A DNA stretch of 64,000 bases from Polynucleobacter sphagniphilus (GCF_001953355.1 NZ_MPIY01000007.1:123636-187635); one strand, 5' to 3'; positions 54,317-63,635 are shown, counted from the first letter of the stretch. The notes: generated by a model from the letters alone, not told the origin. Made by a program: numbers and translations.

Positions 54317-55615
54317 TTGGATTCCAATCTTCTTAAAAAACCAGCCCAAAATGCTGGGGACATCAGTTTATTTTCCGCCACAGCATTAGGCATTGGCGGC
54401 ATGATGGGCGCTGGTCTCTACTCTCTTTTGGGATTGGCAAGCGTCCATGCTGGCACCCATGTTCCGCTCGCTTTTTTCATCGGCGCAATTGCTGCCTCCT
54501 TTTCGGTTTACTCTTACGCAAAACTAGGCGCTGCATTTCCTAGCAGTGGGGGCGCTGCAACTTTTACGGTCATGAGTTTTGGTCCTGGAGTGATTTCAGG
54601 TGGACTCAACCTCTTTCAGTACATCGCTTATTTAATCGCAGCCGCTCTCTATGCGGCAGGCTTTGTGGAGTACACCAACACCCTTTTTGGTGGCGATTTA
54701 TCCACGGTCACATTGAATCTCATTACTGTTGCCATTATTTTGGTTTGCAGCTTTATTAATTTATTGGGGCCCAGCCTGGTGGGTCGAGCAGAAACGGTAG
54801 CGATTGCTTTGGTAGTAATCAGTCTTTTAGTTTTTTCTGCTATGGGCTTTCATCAAGCCGATCTGAAAACATTTTCAATGTCTGGCGGTTCGGCTGAAGG
54901 AATCGCAGTAGCGGCGGGAATTTTATATATTAATTTTCAAGGCTTTGGAGTGGTAACCAATTCCTCCTCAGCAATGAAGAAGCCTCAAAAAGAACTGCCG
55001 CTTGCCATGTTTTCTGCATTAATTTTGGTAACCATTGCCTACCTCTTGGTGAGTGGCGCAGTAGTCCTGCTGATGCCTCTAGGTTCGATCGAATCACACA
55101 ATGGCCACGTATTGGCTGATGCCGCTCAAATAGTCGCCGGCAAGCTTGGCTTGGTCATCATTAGCATTTCTGCATTGTTAGCTTGTGCAGCTGCTGTCAA
55201 TGCCACTATTTTTGCAGCATCCAATATCGCCGCTGACCTAGCCAATAAAACTGAGGCGTCAGCGGTACTGGGAAATCGCATTCTCAAAAATAATGTGCAC
55301 GCCCTGACTGTTTCTTCTGTAGGTGTCATTATTTTGGCTTTAATTTTCCCACTCGAAGAGGTGGGACAAATGGCAAGTTTGGCTTTCTTGCTAGTCTATG
55401 CCGCAATTACTTATGGGCATATTCGCATTCACCTCAAGACTGGGGCTAAACCTCTAATTTTATGGTGCGCCATTGCAATTAACTTAACACTCTTTACCGC
55501 GCTCTTTATCAATACTCTGAAAACCTCACCATCAAGCGCCATTGCTCTGATTATTGCCCTAGTGAGTTCTTTTGGAATAGAAACCTTCTTTAGGCTACGC
55601 CCCAAAAGGCACTAA
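54317..55615 (+). CDS. APC-family amino acid permease
   Basis: 432 residues, about twelve membrane helices. ALGIGGMMGAGLYSLLGLASVHAG in helix 1 is the APC substrate-binding glycine region. INFQGFGVVTNSSSAMKKPQKELPLAM is typical of helix 6 and the following loop. The start must be TTG at 54317, the only possible start after the in-frame TAA; AAAAGGA is only one base away, so spacing is poor and expression may rely on coupling to cbpM. The stop overlaps that of the convergent ABC-F gene by four bases. Substrate unknown. Confidence 0.85.
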   Translation: MDSNLLKKPAQNAGDISLFSATALGIGGMMGAGLYSLLGLASVHAGTHVPLAFFIGAIAASFSVYSYAKLGAAFPSSGGAATFTVMSFGPGVISGGLNLFQYIAYLIAAALYAAGFVEYTNTLFGGDLSTVTLNLITVAIILVCSFINLLGPSLVGRAETVAIALVVISLLVFSAMGFHQADLKTFSMSGGSAEGIAVAAGILYINFQGFGVVTNSSSAMKKPQKELPLAMFSALILVTIAYLLVSGAVVLLMPLGSIESHNGHVLADAAQIVAGKLGLVIISISALLACAAAVNATIFAASNIAADLANKTEASAVLGNRILKNNVHALTVSSVGVIILALIFPLEEVGQMASLAFLLVYAAITYGHIRIHLKTGAKPLILWCAIAINLTLFTALFINTLKTSPSSAIALIIALVSSFGIETFFRLRPKRH

Positions 55616-57531
55616 GCCTCTGAACGCGCCAATAACCATTCCCAGCGTTGCAACTTTTGGTCTAAGTCTGCTGTGATTTCCGTTAAGCGGGCTTGCATGC
55701 TAGCAGCTAATTCAGGTTCATTCTTATAGAGATCGGGGCTGCTCATGCTAATCCCAATTTCTGCCTGCTCTGCTTCCAAACCTTCAATTTCTAAAGGCAG
55801 CGCTTCTAACTCTTGACGCTCTTTGCCTTTCAATTTAGACACTGCCGCTTTAGCCGCCAAGGGCTTTTCAGAAACTTTAGCCTCAGACTTTTTCTCGAGC
55901 TTTTCAGGGGGCTTTGCTACAGCATGACTAGCGCGAATTTTGTCTGAGCGGGCTTTCTGAATCTTCCAATCCTCATACCCGCCCTCATACTCGCGCCAGA
56001 ATCCATCACCCTCATTAGCAATGATACTTGTCACTACGTTATCTAAGAAATAGCGATCATGACTCACCAAGAAGACGGTACCCTTGTAATCTTGTAGCAG
56101 TTGCTCCAACAAGTCCAAGGTATCAATATCCAAGTCATTTGTTGGCTCATCCAATACCAATACATTGGCTGGTCGTGCAAATAAGCGGGCAAGCAACAAA
56201 CGATTGCGCTCACCGCCCGACAATGTACTCACCGGTGAATTCGTTCTCTCTGGTGCAAATAAGAAATCGCTCAAATAGCTTTTGACATGCTTACGATTGC
56301 CATTAATTTCAACCCATTCACTACCCGGACTAATATAGTCTTCAAGCGAGGCATTGAGATCCAAGCCCTCGCGCATTTGATCAAAATAGGCAACCTCTAT
56401 GCGGGTACCCATGGTTGCAGTACCAGAGTCTGGCGTAATGCTGCCTAATATCAACTTGAGTAAAGTAGTTTTACCGGCGCCATTAGGGCCAAGTAGGCCG
56501 ACTTTATCACCACGCAAAATAGTCGCCGTAAAATCAGTAACGATTGGGCGGTCATAAGCCTTGCTGACATTTTGCAAGTCAGCAACGATCTTGCCACTGC
56601 GGTCACCAGCCGAGACAGCCAGCTTAACTTGACCAACAGCATCACGACGCTGCGCACGGCTGGCACGCAAATTTTCTAAACGGGCGATACGCGCAACACT
56701 ACGTGTACGGCGTGCTTCTACCCCCTTACGAATCCACACCTCTTCTTGTGCCAGTAATTTATCGGCACGGGCATTAGCCAAAGACTCAGCATTCAGCTCC
56801 TGGTCTTTTAAGACTTCGTATTGGGAAAAATTTCCGGGATAGCTACGGAGAATGCCACGATCTAATTCAACAATCTGTGTGCAGATGTTATCCAAGAATG
56901 CGCGATCATGGGTAATGAGTATGACTGAGCCCTTGTACTCTCGCAAAAGCGCTTCTAACCATGAAATAGAATCCAGATCTAAATGGTTGGTAGGCTCATC
57001 TAAGAGCAAGACATCAGGCATCTCTACTAAAGCCCGCGCCAAGGCAACCCGTTTTTTGGTGCCGCCCGATAGCGTGCTGATTTTGACATCACCATCCAGA
57101 TGAAGACGGTCTAGGGTTTCATAAACACGTTGCTCCCAATTCCAACCGCTGAGCGCCTCCAACTGAGACTGAACCTCGTCCATTCTGTGCTGAGATACAT
57201 CATCCCAATCGCCCACACTCAAAGCCTCATACTCCTCACGCAAGGCTTTTACCTGGGATACGCCCTTGGAGACAGCATCAAAAACGGTTTCCTCAGCTGC
57301 AAAAATAGGCTCCTGAGGGACATAGGCAATACGTAGGCCCTGCTGGTATTGCAAAAGCCCATCATCCATTTTTTCAATACCAGCCAAAATCTTCAATAGA
57401 GAGGATTTGCCGGTGCCATTGCGGCCAATTAAGCCAACACGCTCCCCTGATTCCAGTGAGAAAGCGGTGTTTGCGAGGAGGTCAACGTGGCCAAAAGCCA
57501 GTTTTGCATCAGTAAGTACGATTAAAGCCAT
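55612..57531 (-). CDS. ABC-F family ATPase (Uup-like)
   Basis: 639 residues with two ATPase domains and no membrane segments. First domain: GRNGTGKSSLLKIL Walker A and LSGGTKKRVALARAL signature. Second: GPNGAGKTTLLKLI and LSGGERNRLLLARLF. The linker after the first domain and the Lys/Glu-rich C-terminal coiled coil (EKLEKKSEAKVSEKPLAAKAAVSKLKGKERQELEALPLEIEGLEAEQAEIG) indicate Uup. Such proteins act on the ribosome (or in transposon excision control in E. coli). Cytoplasmic. Confidence 0.93.
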   Translation of the reverse strand: MALIVLTDAKLAFGHVDLLANTAFSLESGERVGLIGRNGTGKSSLLKILAGIEKMDDGLLQYQQGLRIAYVPQEPIFAAEETVFDAVSKGVSQVKALREEYEALSVGDWDDVSQHRMDEVQSQLEALSGWNWEQRVYETLDRLHLDGDVKISTLSGGTKKRVALARALVEMPDVLLLDEPTNHLDLDSISWLEALLREYKGSVILITHDRAFLDNICTQIVELDRGILRSYPGNFSQYEVLKDQELNAESLANARADKLLAQEEVWIRKGVEARRTRSVARIARLENLRASRAQRRDAVGQVKLAVSAGDRSGKIVADLQNVSKAYDRPIVTDFTATILRGDKVGLLGPNGAGKTTLLKLILGSITPDSGTATMGTRIEVAYFDQMREGLDLNASLEDYISPGSEWVEINGNRKHVKSYLSDFLFAPERTNSPVSTLSGGERNRLLLARLFARPANVLVLDEPTNDLDIDTLDLLEQLLQDYKGTVFLVSHDRYFLDNVVTSIIANEGDGFWREYEGGYEDWKIQKARSDKIRASHAVAKPPEKLEKKSEAKVSEKPLAAKAAVSKLKGKERQELEALPLEIEGLEAEQAEIGISMSSPDLYKNEPELAASMQARLTEITADLDQKLQRWEWLLARSEA

Positions 57532-57630
57532 GGCGACATTATCGTCACTTCGTGTATTAAGGTCAGAATTATTAATTATTTGAAGAAAGATGCGCTCTTT
57601 GAGCGGTAGAATTTAAGAAAGCAATAAATC

Positions 57631-58227
57631 ATGACCTGTAAATTAAACCCCTCCAAGCCGCGCCTCATCTTGTTCTGTGGCCATGCGGGCACGGGTAAGT
57701 CAACCCTGGCCAAGAAGGCACTTCCCATCATCATCAATAAAACAGGCGAAGACTTTTTCTTCCTGGACAAAGATACTGCCTATGGTGCATTTACAGCCCA
57801 AATGATGAAACTGACTACAGGCAACCCAAATGACCGCGATAGCCCCTATTACCTCGAGAACATGCGCGATTGGGAGTATTCCGGCTTGCTTGATATTGCA
57901 CGAGAAAATTTAGCCCTTGGCGTCAATGTCATTCTTGTGGGTCCATTTTCAAAAGAGATACAAAGCAGAAAAATGTTTGAGGCTGGAGAACTTGGCATTC
58001 CAGAGGGCGTCGCCATTCAGGTGGCGTGGATTGATCTGAATGAAGACGAAGCCAAGCGTCGGATGGAGTTACGCGCAGATCCACGTGATGACTGGAAACT
58101 AAATCATTGGGATCAGTATGTGCAGCGCAGAATTGAACCACCCTCACATCCATCTTTACAACGTTTCAATAATCTCGAATTTGATGAGATGAAATTTCAT
58201 CATTTAATTGATTTCCTGATCAAATAA
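57631..58227 (+). CDS. P-loop kinase-like AAA protein
   Basis: 198 residues. Walker A GHAGTGKST at 17-25, DKDTAYGAF, and VILVGPFSKEI as a kinase-type core. Downstream helices (AWIDLNEDEAKRRMELRADPRDDWKLNHWDQYVQ) resemble the lid of small-molecule or tRNA kinases, and the general form is like zeta-toxin/shikimate-type kinases. The acceptor is not known. Single gene with a strong terminator 26 bases from its stop; no antitoxin-like partner adjacent. Confidence 0.75.
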   Translation: MTCKLNPSKPRLILFCGHAGTGKSTLAKKALPIIINKTGEDFFFLDKDTAYGAFTAQMMKLTTGNPNDRDSPYYLENMRDWEYSGLLDIARENLALGVNVILVGPFSKEIQSRKMFEAGELGIPEGVAIQVAWIDLNEDEAKRRMELRADPRDDWKLNHWDQYVQRRIEPPSHPSLQRFNNLEFDEMKFHHLIDFLIK

Positions 58228-58252
58228 ATAAGGCCCGCAAGGGGCCTTATTT
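58226..58252. terminator. Bidirectional terminator, kinase-like gene and ompW
   Basis: An 11-base stem, AAATAAGGCCC pairing with GGGCCTTATTT, across loop GCAAG. T-tracts follow on both strands, so it can end both convergent transcripts. It starts within the stop codon of the kinase-like gene. Confidence 0.85.
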
Positions 58253-58273
58253 TTCAAAATAGGAATACCCTTC

Positions 58274-58903
58274 TTAGAACTTGTATGTCACACCAACAGC
58301 AGGCATCCAAGGATTCAAAGTGAGCTTACCGAGATTGCCACCACCCAAGTTATCAATATTGGTAGCCATCGTAGCGTATTTCACATCAAGATTTACGCCC
58401 CAATTTTTATCAAAGAAGTAGTCAGCGCCAATTTGACCCACCACTCCAAAGCTGGATTGATCAACCGTGACACTATTTTCCAAAGCTGGGAAATTTTGAC
58501 GATTACCGAAGATGGTGTAATTAATACCGGCCCCAACGTATGGCACAAATGATCCAATCTCAGTGAAATGGTATTGAAGCAATAAAGACGGTGGTAGTGC
58601 GCTAATTTTTCCAGCCTGACCACCGCCTGCAGTGATATTGACTTGCTGCGGATATGACAACACCAATTCGGTTGCAATATTTTTAGTAAAGAAGTAGGTG
58701 ACATCAAACTCGGGAATGACTTGGTTCCTTGCATTCACGTTTAGTGTCTGTGCAACACCGGATTGACCGTTATTCCAAAGCAGATCTACCGCGCGTAGAC
58801 GCACCATCCATGGATTATCATTTTCAGTGGACTGAGCCTTTGAAGTAATTGGAGCTAATGTGGCTAAAACTGCCATTGCCGCTACTAGAGTTTTAATGCG
58901 CAT
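58274..58903 (-). CDS. ompW: OmpW-family outer membrane protein
   Basis: 209 residues, the OmpW length, forming an eight-stranded barrel. Signal peptide (MRIKTLVAAMAVLATLAPITSKAQ), then NPWMVRLRAVDLLWN, the ELVLSYPQQVNI strand and LPPSLLLQYHF with YVGAGINYTIF. The C-terminus is GVTYKF, ending in the BAM-recognition phenylalanine. AGGGGA precedes the ATG. OmpW forms a narrow hydrophobic channel and is linked to oxygen and osmotic stress in other bacteria. Two perfect FNR-type sites upstream support low-oxygen control. Confidence 0.95.
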   Translation of the reverse strand: MRIKTLVAAMAVLATLAPITSKAQSTENDNPWMVRLRAVDLLWNNGQSGVAQTLNVNARNQVIPEFDVTYFFTKNIATELVLSYPQQVNITAGGGQAGKISALPPSLLLQYHFTEIGSFVPYVGAGINYTIFGNRQNFPALENSVTVDQSSFGVVGQIGADYFFDKNWGVNLDVKYATMATNIDNLGGGNLGKLTLNPWMPAVGVTYKF

Positions 58904-58967
58904 GATGGTTTCCCCTTTGTGATCAATGTCGATGGAATGATTTTCGAATTGATCACTAAGAGAGAAT

Positions 58968-58981
58968 TTGATTCAAATCAA
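58968..58981. promoter_or_regulatory. FNR/Anr-type site, promoter-proximal, ompW
   Basis: TTGATTCAAATCAA is an exact TTGAT-N4-ATCAA match, 65 bases upstream of the ompW ATG. A GAAAAT -10-like hexamer lies where a class II activated promoter (site centred near -41.5) would need it. Confidence 0.8.
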
Positions 58982-59039
58982 ATGCAAGTACCCTGCAATT
59001 TTTTTATTGGATGAAAAACAACGGTATTTTGTCTATTAC

Positions 59040-59053
59040 TTGATACAGATCAA
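59040..59053. promoter_or_regulatory. FNR/Anr-type site, distal, ompW
   Basis: TTGATACAGATCAA, a second exact match, is centred 72 bases further upstream of the proximal site and eleven bases before the end of the FAD oxidoreductase gene. It may be an accessory site, giving synergy or repression. Confidence 0.7.
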
Positions 59054-59063
59054 ATTGAAGTTA

Positions 59064-60677
59064 CTAATGCGATAAATAGTCAAGCGCAACCGCTTCGGCT
59101 ACTTTAATACCATCGACCCCTGCAGACAAAATGCCGCCAGCATAGCCGGCCCCCTCACCTGCTGGATATAAGCCTTTGATATTCAGACTTTGGAAATCAA
59201 CACCTCTCGTAATGCGTAAAGGTGATGAAGTTCTAGTCTCCACCCCTGTAAGCACAGCATCTTTGAGCGAAAAGCCCTTGATTTGCTTCTCAAATGCCGG
59301 AATAGCCTCACGAATTGCCTCGATCGCATAATCGGGCAAGCTGGGTGCTAAGTCGGTTAAATGTACGCCCGGTTTATATGAAGGTACGACCGCACCAAAT
59401 TGAGTAGAGGCTTTACCCGCCAAGAAGTCGCCGACCAGTTGACCGGGGGCTTCATAGTTCGAGCCACCAAGCTTGTACGCCTTGGATTCAATGGCGCGCT
59501 GAAATTCAATACCAGCCAAAGGACCGCCGGGGTAATCTTCTGGAGTGATGCCTACTACTATGCCCGCATTAGCATTGCGTTCATTACGTGAATATTGACT
59601 CATGCCGTTCGTAACTACACGATTGGGCTCAGAGGTTGCAGCCACAACAGTACCGCCGGGACACATGCAAAAGCTATACACTGATCGGCCGTTTTTAGCG
59701 TGATGCACCAACTTATAGTCGGCCGCTCCGATTAAGGGGTTGCCGGCATGCGGCCCTAGGCGCGCCCTATCAATCAGTGACTGTGGATGCTCAATTCGAA
59801 AGCCTACCGAAAAGGGTTTGGCTTCCATAAATACGCCAGCATGATGAAGCGCCTCAAAAGTATCACGCGCACTGTGTCCCAAAGCTAGAACCACATGATT
59901 AGCGGGTAAGTCAGCTTGACCTTCAATTTTGACGCCTACGATCTGATTATTGGTGATATCAAAGCCAGTCACTTTGTGTAGAAAACGAATCTCTCCACCT
60001 AATGCAATAATTTCTTGTCGCATCTTCTCGACGACACCCACTAGGCGGAAGGTGCCAATATGAGGCTTGGCGACATATAGAATTTCCTCGGGTGCACCTG
60101 CGTTTACAAACTCATCAAGCACTTTACGACCGTAAAACTTAGGGTCTTTAATTTGACTGTAGAGCTTTCCATCCGAGAATGTACCCGCCCCACCTTCACC
60201 AAATTGCACATTAGATTCTGGATTCAGTACATTTTTTCGCCACAGACCCCAGGTATCCTGAGTGCGCTCACGCACCGGCTTGCCGCGCTCCAGGACGATA
60301 GGACGGAAACCCATTTGCGCCAATAACAATGCTGCAAAGATTCCGCAAGGTCCAAATCCGATTACCACGGGGCGCAGAAAGTTTGACAAATTTGTTAGCG
60401 CTGGGTCTTTAGCAACAAAGTGGTAGCTAGTATCAGGTGATGGCCTAACATGAATATCGCCATCAAATTTTTCTAGAACTTTCGCCTGATCTTTTACCGA
60501 AACGTCTACTGTGTAGATGAAAGCCAATGCAACATTTTTTCTGGCATCGTAACTGCGCTTGAACACATTGAACCGAACCAACTCCTTGGGGTCTATTTTT
60601 AGGCGTTCAAGGATGGCCACCTCTAGCGCCTCAGGGGGATGATTAATGGGTAAACGCAGTTCAGTAATACGGATCAT
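59064..60677 (-). CDS. FAD-dependent oxidoreductase (COG2509-like)
   Basis: 537 residues from the ATG at 60677 (GGA six bases upstream; an in-frame TTG at 60689 would add four). After a ~95-residue N-terminal domain comes the FAD-binding VVIGFGPCGIFAALLLAQMG, then VLERGKPVRERTQDTWGLW and NVQFGEGGAGTFSDGKLYSQIKD. The C-terminal part has YPAGEGAGYAGGILSAGVDG. CMCPGGTVVAA adds two cysteines. Matches the uncharacterised FAD-dependent dehydrogenases of many proteobacteria. Substrate unknown, cytoplasmic. Confidence 0.9.
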   Translation of the reverse strand: MIRITELRLPINHPPEALEVAILERLKIDPKELVRFNVFKRSYDARKNVALAFIYTVDVSVKDQAKVLEKFDGDIHVRPSPDTSYHFVAKDPALTNLSNFLRPVVIGFGPCGIFAALLLAQMGFRPIVLERGKPVRERTQDTWGLWRKNVLNPESNVQFGEGGAGTFSDGKLYSQIKDPKFYGRKVLDEFVNAGAPEEILYVAKPHIGTFRLVGVVEKMRQEIIALGGEIRFLHKVTGFDITNNQIVGVKIEGQADLPANHVVLALGHSARDTFEALHHAGVFMEAKPFSVGFRIEHPQSLIDRARLGPHAGNPLIGAADYKLVHHAKNGRSVYSFCMCPGGTVVAATSEPNRVVTNGMSQYSRNERNANAGIVVGITPEDYPGGPLAGIEFQRAIESKAYKLGGSNYEAPGQLVGDFLAGKASTQFGAVVPSYKPGVHLTDLAPSLPDYAIEAIREAIPAFEKQIKGFSLKDAVLTGVETRTSSPLRITRGVDFQSLNIKGLYPAGEGAGYAGGILSAGVDGIKVAEAVALDYLSH

Positions 60678-60765
60678 GAATTCCAACAATACGGTGCAAT
60701 GGGGCTATTTTAGAAAATAATACTGCCTCTTGGGAGATTATTAGCTTTAAAGGCGATAATGCCTC

Positions 60766-61311
60766 ATGGCTCTACGCGCAACCATCCACAAAGTCGACCT
60801 TCATGTCGCAGATTCTGATCGCCACTATTACGGCAGTCACTCTCTCACCATTGCCAAACATCCCTCTGAAACAGAAGAGCGCATGATGGTACGAGTCATC
60901 GCTTTTGCGCTGCAAGCCCACGAAGATTTGGTGTTTACCAAAGGCTTAAGCGATACCGATGAGCCAGATCTATGGATAAAAGATTTAACCGATGCCATCT
61001 CACTCTGGATTGAGATTGGGCAGCCAGATGAACGCCGTATTCTAAAAGCATGCGGTAGAGCCGATCAAGTAGTGGTGTATTGCTATGGCGGCCATACTAG
61101 CAAGATTTGGTGGGATGCGATCGCCAATAAATTGAATCGTGCCCGCAATCTTCAGATCATTTCCATCCCAGCCGAACAAGCCAATGCATTAAATAGCTTA
61201 GTTGAGCGCAGCATGGTGATTCACGTCAACGTGCAAGATGGCGAGGCCTATGTATCATCTGATAAAGGTCAAGTCACCATCACTCCAGAAATGTGGCGTA
61301 ACAAGCAATAA
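60766..61311 (+). CDS. yaeQ: YaeQ family protein
   Basis: 181 residues. N-terminus MALRATIHKVDLHVADSDRHYYGSHSLTIAKHPSETEERMMVR is the YaeQ signature. EPDLWIKDLTDAISLWIEIGQPDERRILKACGRADQVVVY and a SKIWW segment follow. YaeQ has a PD-(D/E)XK nuclease-like fold and can suppress an rfaH defect in E. coli; biochemical activity unknown. Followed after 20 bases by a PIN-domain gene on the same strand. Confidence 0.93.
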   Translation: MALRATIHKVDLHVADSDRHYYGSHSLTIAKHPSETEERMMVRVIAFALQAHEDLVFTKGLSDTDEPDLWIKDLTDAISLWIEIGQPDERRILKACGRADQVVVYCYGGHTSKIWWDAIANKLNRARNLQIISIPAEQANALNSLVERSMVIHVNVQDGEAYVSSDKGQVTITPEMWRNKQ

Positions 61312-61331
61312 GCGCAGCATAAGCTCGGCAA

Positions 61332-61748
61332 ATGCAATCTCTGGTTTTAGATACCAATATCCTGCTTGATCTCTTTGTATTTAATGATCCTGCAGTCATT
61401 CAGCTGAAAGAGGCCTTAATAGCGTGTCGATTCAAGGCATTTGCAAGCCAAGAGAGCCTTCTTGAACTTGCAGATGTCATTTCACGCCCCCTCTTTTCGC
61501 TGGAAGCTGCAAAGCAAAAAGACATCTTAGAGCAGTGGCAAGCTTTGACCTACACAATTGATCGAGCCGATTTGCACCCCGCTCCTTGGAAATGCAAAGA
61601 CCCCGATGATCAAGTATTTCTAGATACCGCCTTTACAGTCCGCCCAGCAATTTTGATCAGTAAAGACTTGGCTCTCTTAGAGCTTGCGAATAAAGCCTCA
61701 CAAGAGCATATTTTGATTACAAAAGACTGTAGTCAGCTTCCAGTTTAA
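61332..61748 (+). CDS. PIN-domain protein, putative toxin-family nuclease
   Basis: 138 residues, annotated elsewhere as 'putative toxin component, PIN family'. The acidic active site is visible: D7 in [13 protein letters not shown] in [10 protein letters not shown], and the [11 protein letters not shown] cluster. An RNase fold with Mg-dependent cleavage is expected. No antitoxin-like DNA-binding gene is adjacent, only yaeQ upstream, so it may be a stand-alone nuclease rather than half of a toxin-antitoxin pair. The stop overlaps that of the convergent flavoprotein gene by four bases. Confidence 0.8.
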   Translation: MQSLVLDTNILLDLFVFNDPAVIQLKEALIACRFKAFASQESLLELADVISRPLFSLEAAKQKDILEQWQALTYTIDRADLHPAPWKCKDPDDQVFLDTAFTVRPAILISKDLALLELANKASQEHILITKDCSQLPV

Positions 61749-62764
61749 TTTGATTGCACCTGCGATTGCAGACCCTGAGCAGCCTGTGCAGCAAGCTCAA
61801 AAGAATGCAGGCGTGCGCGATGATCAAAAAGTTGGCCTGTAATGATGATTTCATTTGCGCCAGTTCGATCAAGCCAATGTTGCATCCCTTTTTGCACGGT
61901 ATTCATATTGCCTACAGTTGAGCATTCAAGCATCTGCATCATCCCCGCCTTTTCATGTGGCTCACAGAAGCCATCAATATCATCGATAGGGGGTGGCAAC
62001 TGACCACGGGTATTACGACGCATGCGCACAAAATGCTGTTGCAAGCTCGTAAAGAGATGCCCAGCTTCGTCATCTGTATCGGCAGCCACCACATTCATTA
62101 AGAATGCCGCGTATGGTTTAGCCAATTGCGCTGAGGGTTTAAACAAAGTTCGATATGTATGCATTGCCTCCAGCAATTGGCTAGGTGCGAAATGCGAAGC
62201 AAAAGCATATGGCAATCCAAAATGGGCGGCTAATTGAGCGCCATATAAGCTGGATCCCAAAATCCAAATTGGCACATTCGTATCAGCACCAGGAATCGCT
62301 TTAACCGCCTGCCCTTCTTGTATGGGGCCAAAGTAATGTTGAAGTTCCCGTACATCTTGCGGAAAGCGGTCATCACCTCCGATCAAATCACGGCGTAAAG
62401 CTCTAGCAGTCATTTGGTCAGTACCGGGCGCTCGACCTAAGCCCAAATCAATCCGCCCTGGAAATAAAGAGGCCAAAGTACCGAACTGCTCGGCAATCAC
62501 CAAAGGGGCATGGTTAGGCAACATAATGCCGCCTGAACCCACCCGAATGTGACTGGTTCCGGCAGCAACATGCCCAATCACCACTGCGGTTGCTGAACTA
62601 GCATTACCGGTCATATTATGATGCTCGGCCAACCAATAACGGGTATAACCCCAACGCTCTGCGTGTTGCGCAACATCGAGTGTGTTGCGTAAAGCGTCAG
62701 CTGCAGTAAATCCCTGTGGAATGGGAGATATATCTAGAATGGAGTATGGGGTGGAATGAGCCAT
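61745..62764 (-). CDS. LLM-class flavin-dependent oxidoreductase
   Basis: 339 residues from the ATG at 62764 ([18 protein letters not shown]); the open frame extends further upstream but the family begins here. Luciferase-like barrel of the bacterial YhbW type. Marks: [66 protein letters not shown], and [16 protein letters not shown]. It uses FMNH2 or F420-like flavin for an unknown oxidation or reduction. Cytoplasmic. Confidence 0.92.
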   Translation of the reverse strand: MAHSTPYSILDISPIPQGFTAADALRNTLDVAQHAERWGYTRYWLAEHHNMTGNASSATAVVIGHVAAGTSHIRVGSGGIMLPNHAPLVIAEQFGTLASLFPGRIDLGLGRAPGTDQMTARALRRDLIGGDDRFPQDVRELQHYFGPIQEGQAVKAIPGADTNVPIWILGSSLYGAQLAAHFGLPYAFASHFAPSQLLEAMHTYRTLFKPSAQLAKPYAAFLMNVVAADTDDEAGHLFTSLQQHFVRMRRNTRGQLPPPIDDIDGFCEPHEKAGMMQMLECSTVGNMNTVQKGMQHWLDRTGANEIIITGQLFDHRARLHSFELAAQAAQGLQSQVQSN

Positions 62765-63019
62765 CCTAAGATCATACTGAGAAAGTACCGTTTTGACATG
62801 GGCACACATAAGATGGCAACCCCAGATGGTGGACTCTTTAAACCTGGAAGCACACTGCGACATGTAAAAACAGGCGGCTTCTACAAAGTCGTTTTGTTGG
62901 CTAATATCGAGGCAAGCTTAGAGCCAGCCTATGTATATGAATCCATGCAATCTCACGATTTTTGGATTAGACCCCAGCTTGAGATGGAAGATGGTCGCTT
63001 CGAAATCATATCGGAATAA
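62756..63019 (+). CDS. Small DUF1653-like protein
   Basis: 87 residues if it begins at 62756; an in-frame ATG at 62798 gives 73 and avoids overlap with the divergent flavoprotein gene. The core [31 protein letters not shown]...FWIRPQLEM...RFEII follows the DUF1653 pattern (a small SH3-like module). Function unknown. slyX begins two bases after its stop. Confidence 0.65.
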   Translation: MSHPKIILRKYRFDMGTHKMATPDGGLFKPGSTLRHVKTGGFYKVVLLANIEASLEPAYVYESMQSHDFWIRPQLEMEDGRFEIISE

Positions 63020-63021
63020 AA

Positions 63022-63237
63022 ATGACACAAGAAAACCAAGACCGAATTACAAATCTAGAAATTAAGATTAGTTTTTCAGAAGATCTCATCGAAAAACTCA
63101 ACCAAACGGTTTACAAGCAACAGCAGCAAATTGAATTCCTCTATCGAGAATTAAAGGCCCTCAAAGAGCAGGCTGGCAGCAGCGGTAGTGGCGCTGCTAG
63201 TACTAACCCCCACGATGAAATCCCCCCGCACTATTAA
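63022..63237 (+). CDS. slyX: SlyX-like protein
   Basis: 71 residues, helical, coiled coil from about residue 8 to 52 (RITNLEIKISFSEDLIEKLN, QQQQIEFLYRELKALKEQ), then a Gly/Ser tail ending EIPPHY, which matches the conserved SlyX C-terminus (PPHY). Role in the cell unknown in all bacteria. Starts two bases after the DUF1653-like gene, likely one transcript. Confidence 0.9.
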   Translation: MTQENQDRITNLEIKISFSEDLIEKLNQTVYKQQQQIEFLYRELKALKEQAGSSGSGAASTNPHDEIPPHY

Positions 63238-63287
63238 TCTACTGATACTATTTAGCTAGATTTACTTCAATCAAAGGGGATCGCATC

Positions 63288-63635
63288 ATGACTAACTTAA
63301 TGCCATTTTTAATTCAGTGGGGCTTAACATCTCTTTCACTATGGGTAGCTAGCTATATTTTTAGCGGCTTACGTTTTGCTGACGGCAATTCTTTAATCAT
63401 CGCCGCCCTAGTGCTGGGCTTTGCCAACGCAATTGTCAAACCCCTTCTGATTCTGTTTACCTTGCCCCTGACCGTGTTGACGATGGGTATCTTTTTATTG
63501 GTCATTAACGCCCTGGTTTTAATGTTGGTTGCTGCGCTTGTAAGCGGCTTTACCATCTCGAGCTTCTGGACTGCATTCTTTGCCAGCCTCTTTATTTCGA
63601 TTTTTAGCCTCTTTGTGGGTGGCTTAGTCTTTTAA
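63288..63635 (+). CDS. Phage holin family 4-TM membrane protein
   Basis: 115 residues with four hydrophobic segments. FADGNSLIIAALVLGFANAIVKPLLILFTLPLTVLTMGIFLLVINALVLMLVAALV is typical of the family of YvlD/Mycobacterial phage holin-like proteins found widely in chromosomes. Name is by similarity; lytic function is not implied. AAGGGG precedes the ATG. Inner membrane. Single gene. Confidence 0.85.
   Translation: MTNLMPFLIQWGLTSLSLWVASYIFSGLRFADGNSLIIAALVLGFANAIVKPLLILFTLPLTVLTMGIFLLVINALVLMLVAALVSGFTISSFWTAFFASLFISIFSLFVGGLVF

Noticed and set aside
57631..58227. Zeta-toxin of a toxin-antitoxin pair
   Set aside because: P-loop and general shape are compatible, but there is no antitoxin gene next to it and diagnostic zeta-toxin residues are not clear; left as kinase-like.
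63288..63635. Prophage holin indicating a prophage
   Set aside because: The family is a common chromosomal 4-TM protein and no phage genes surround it.
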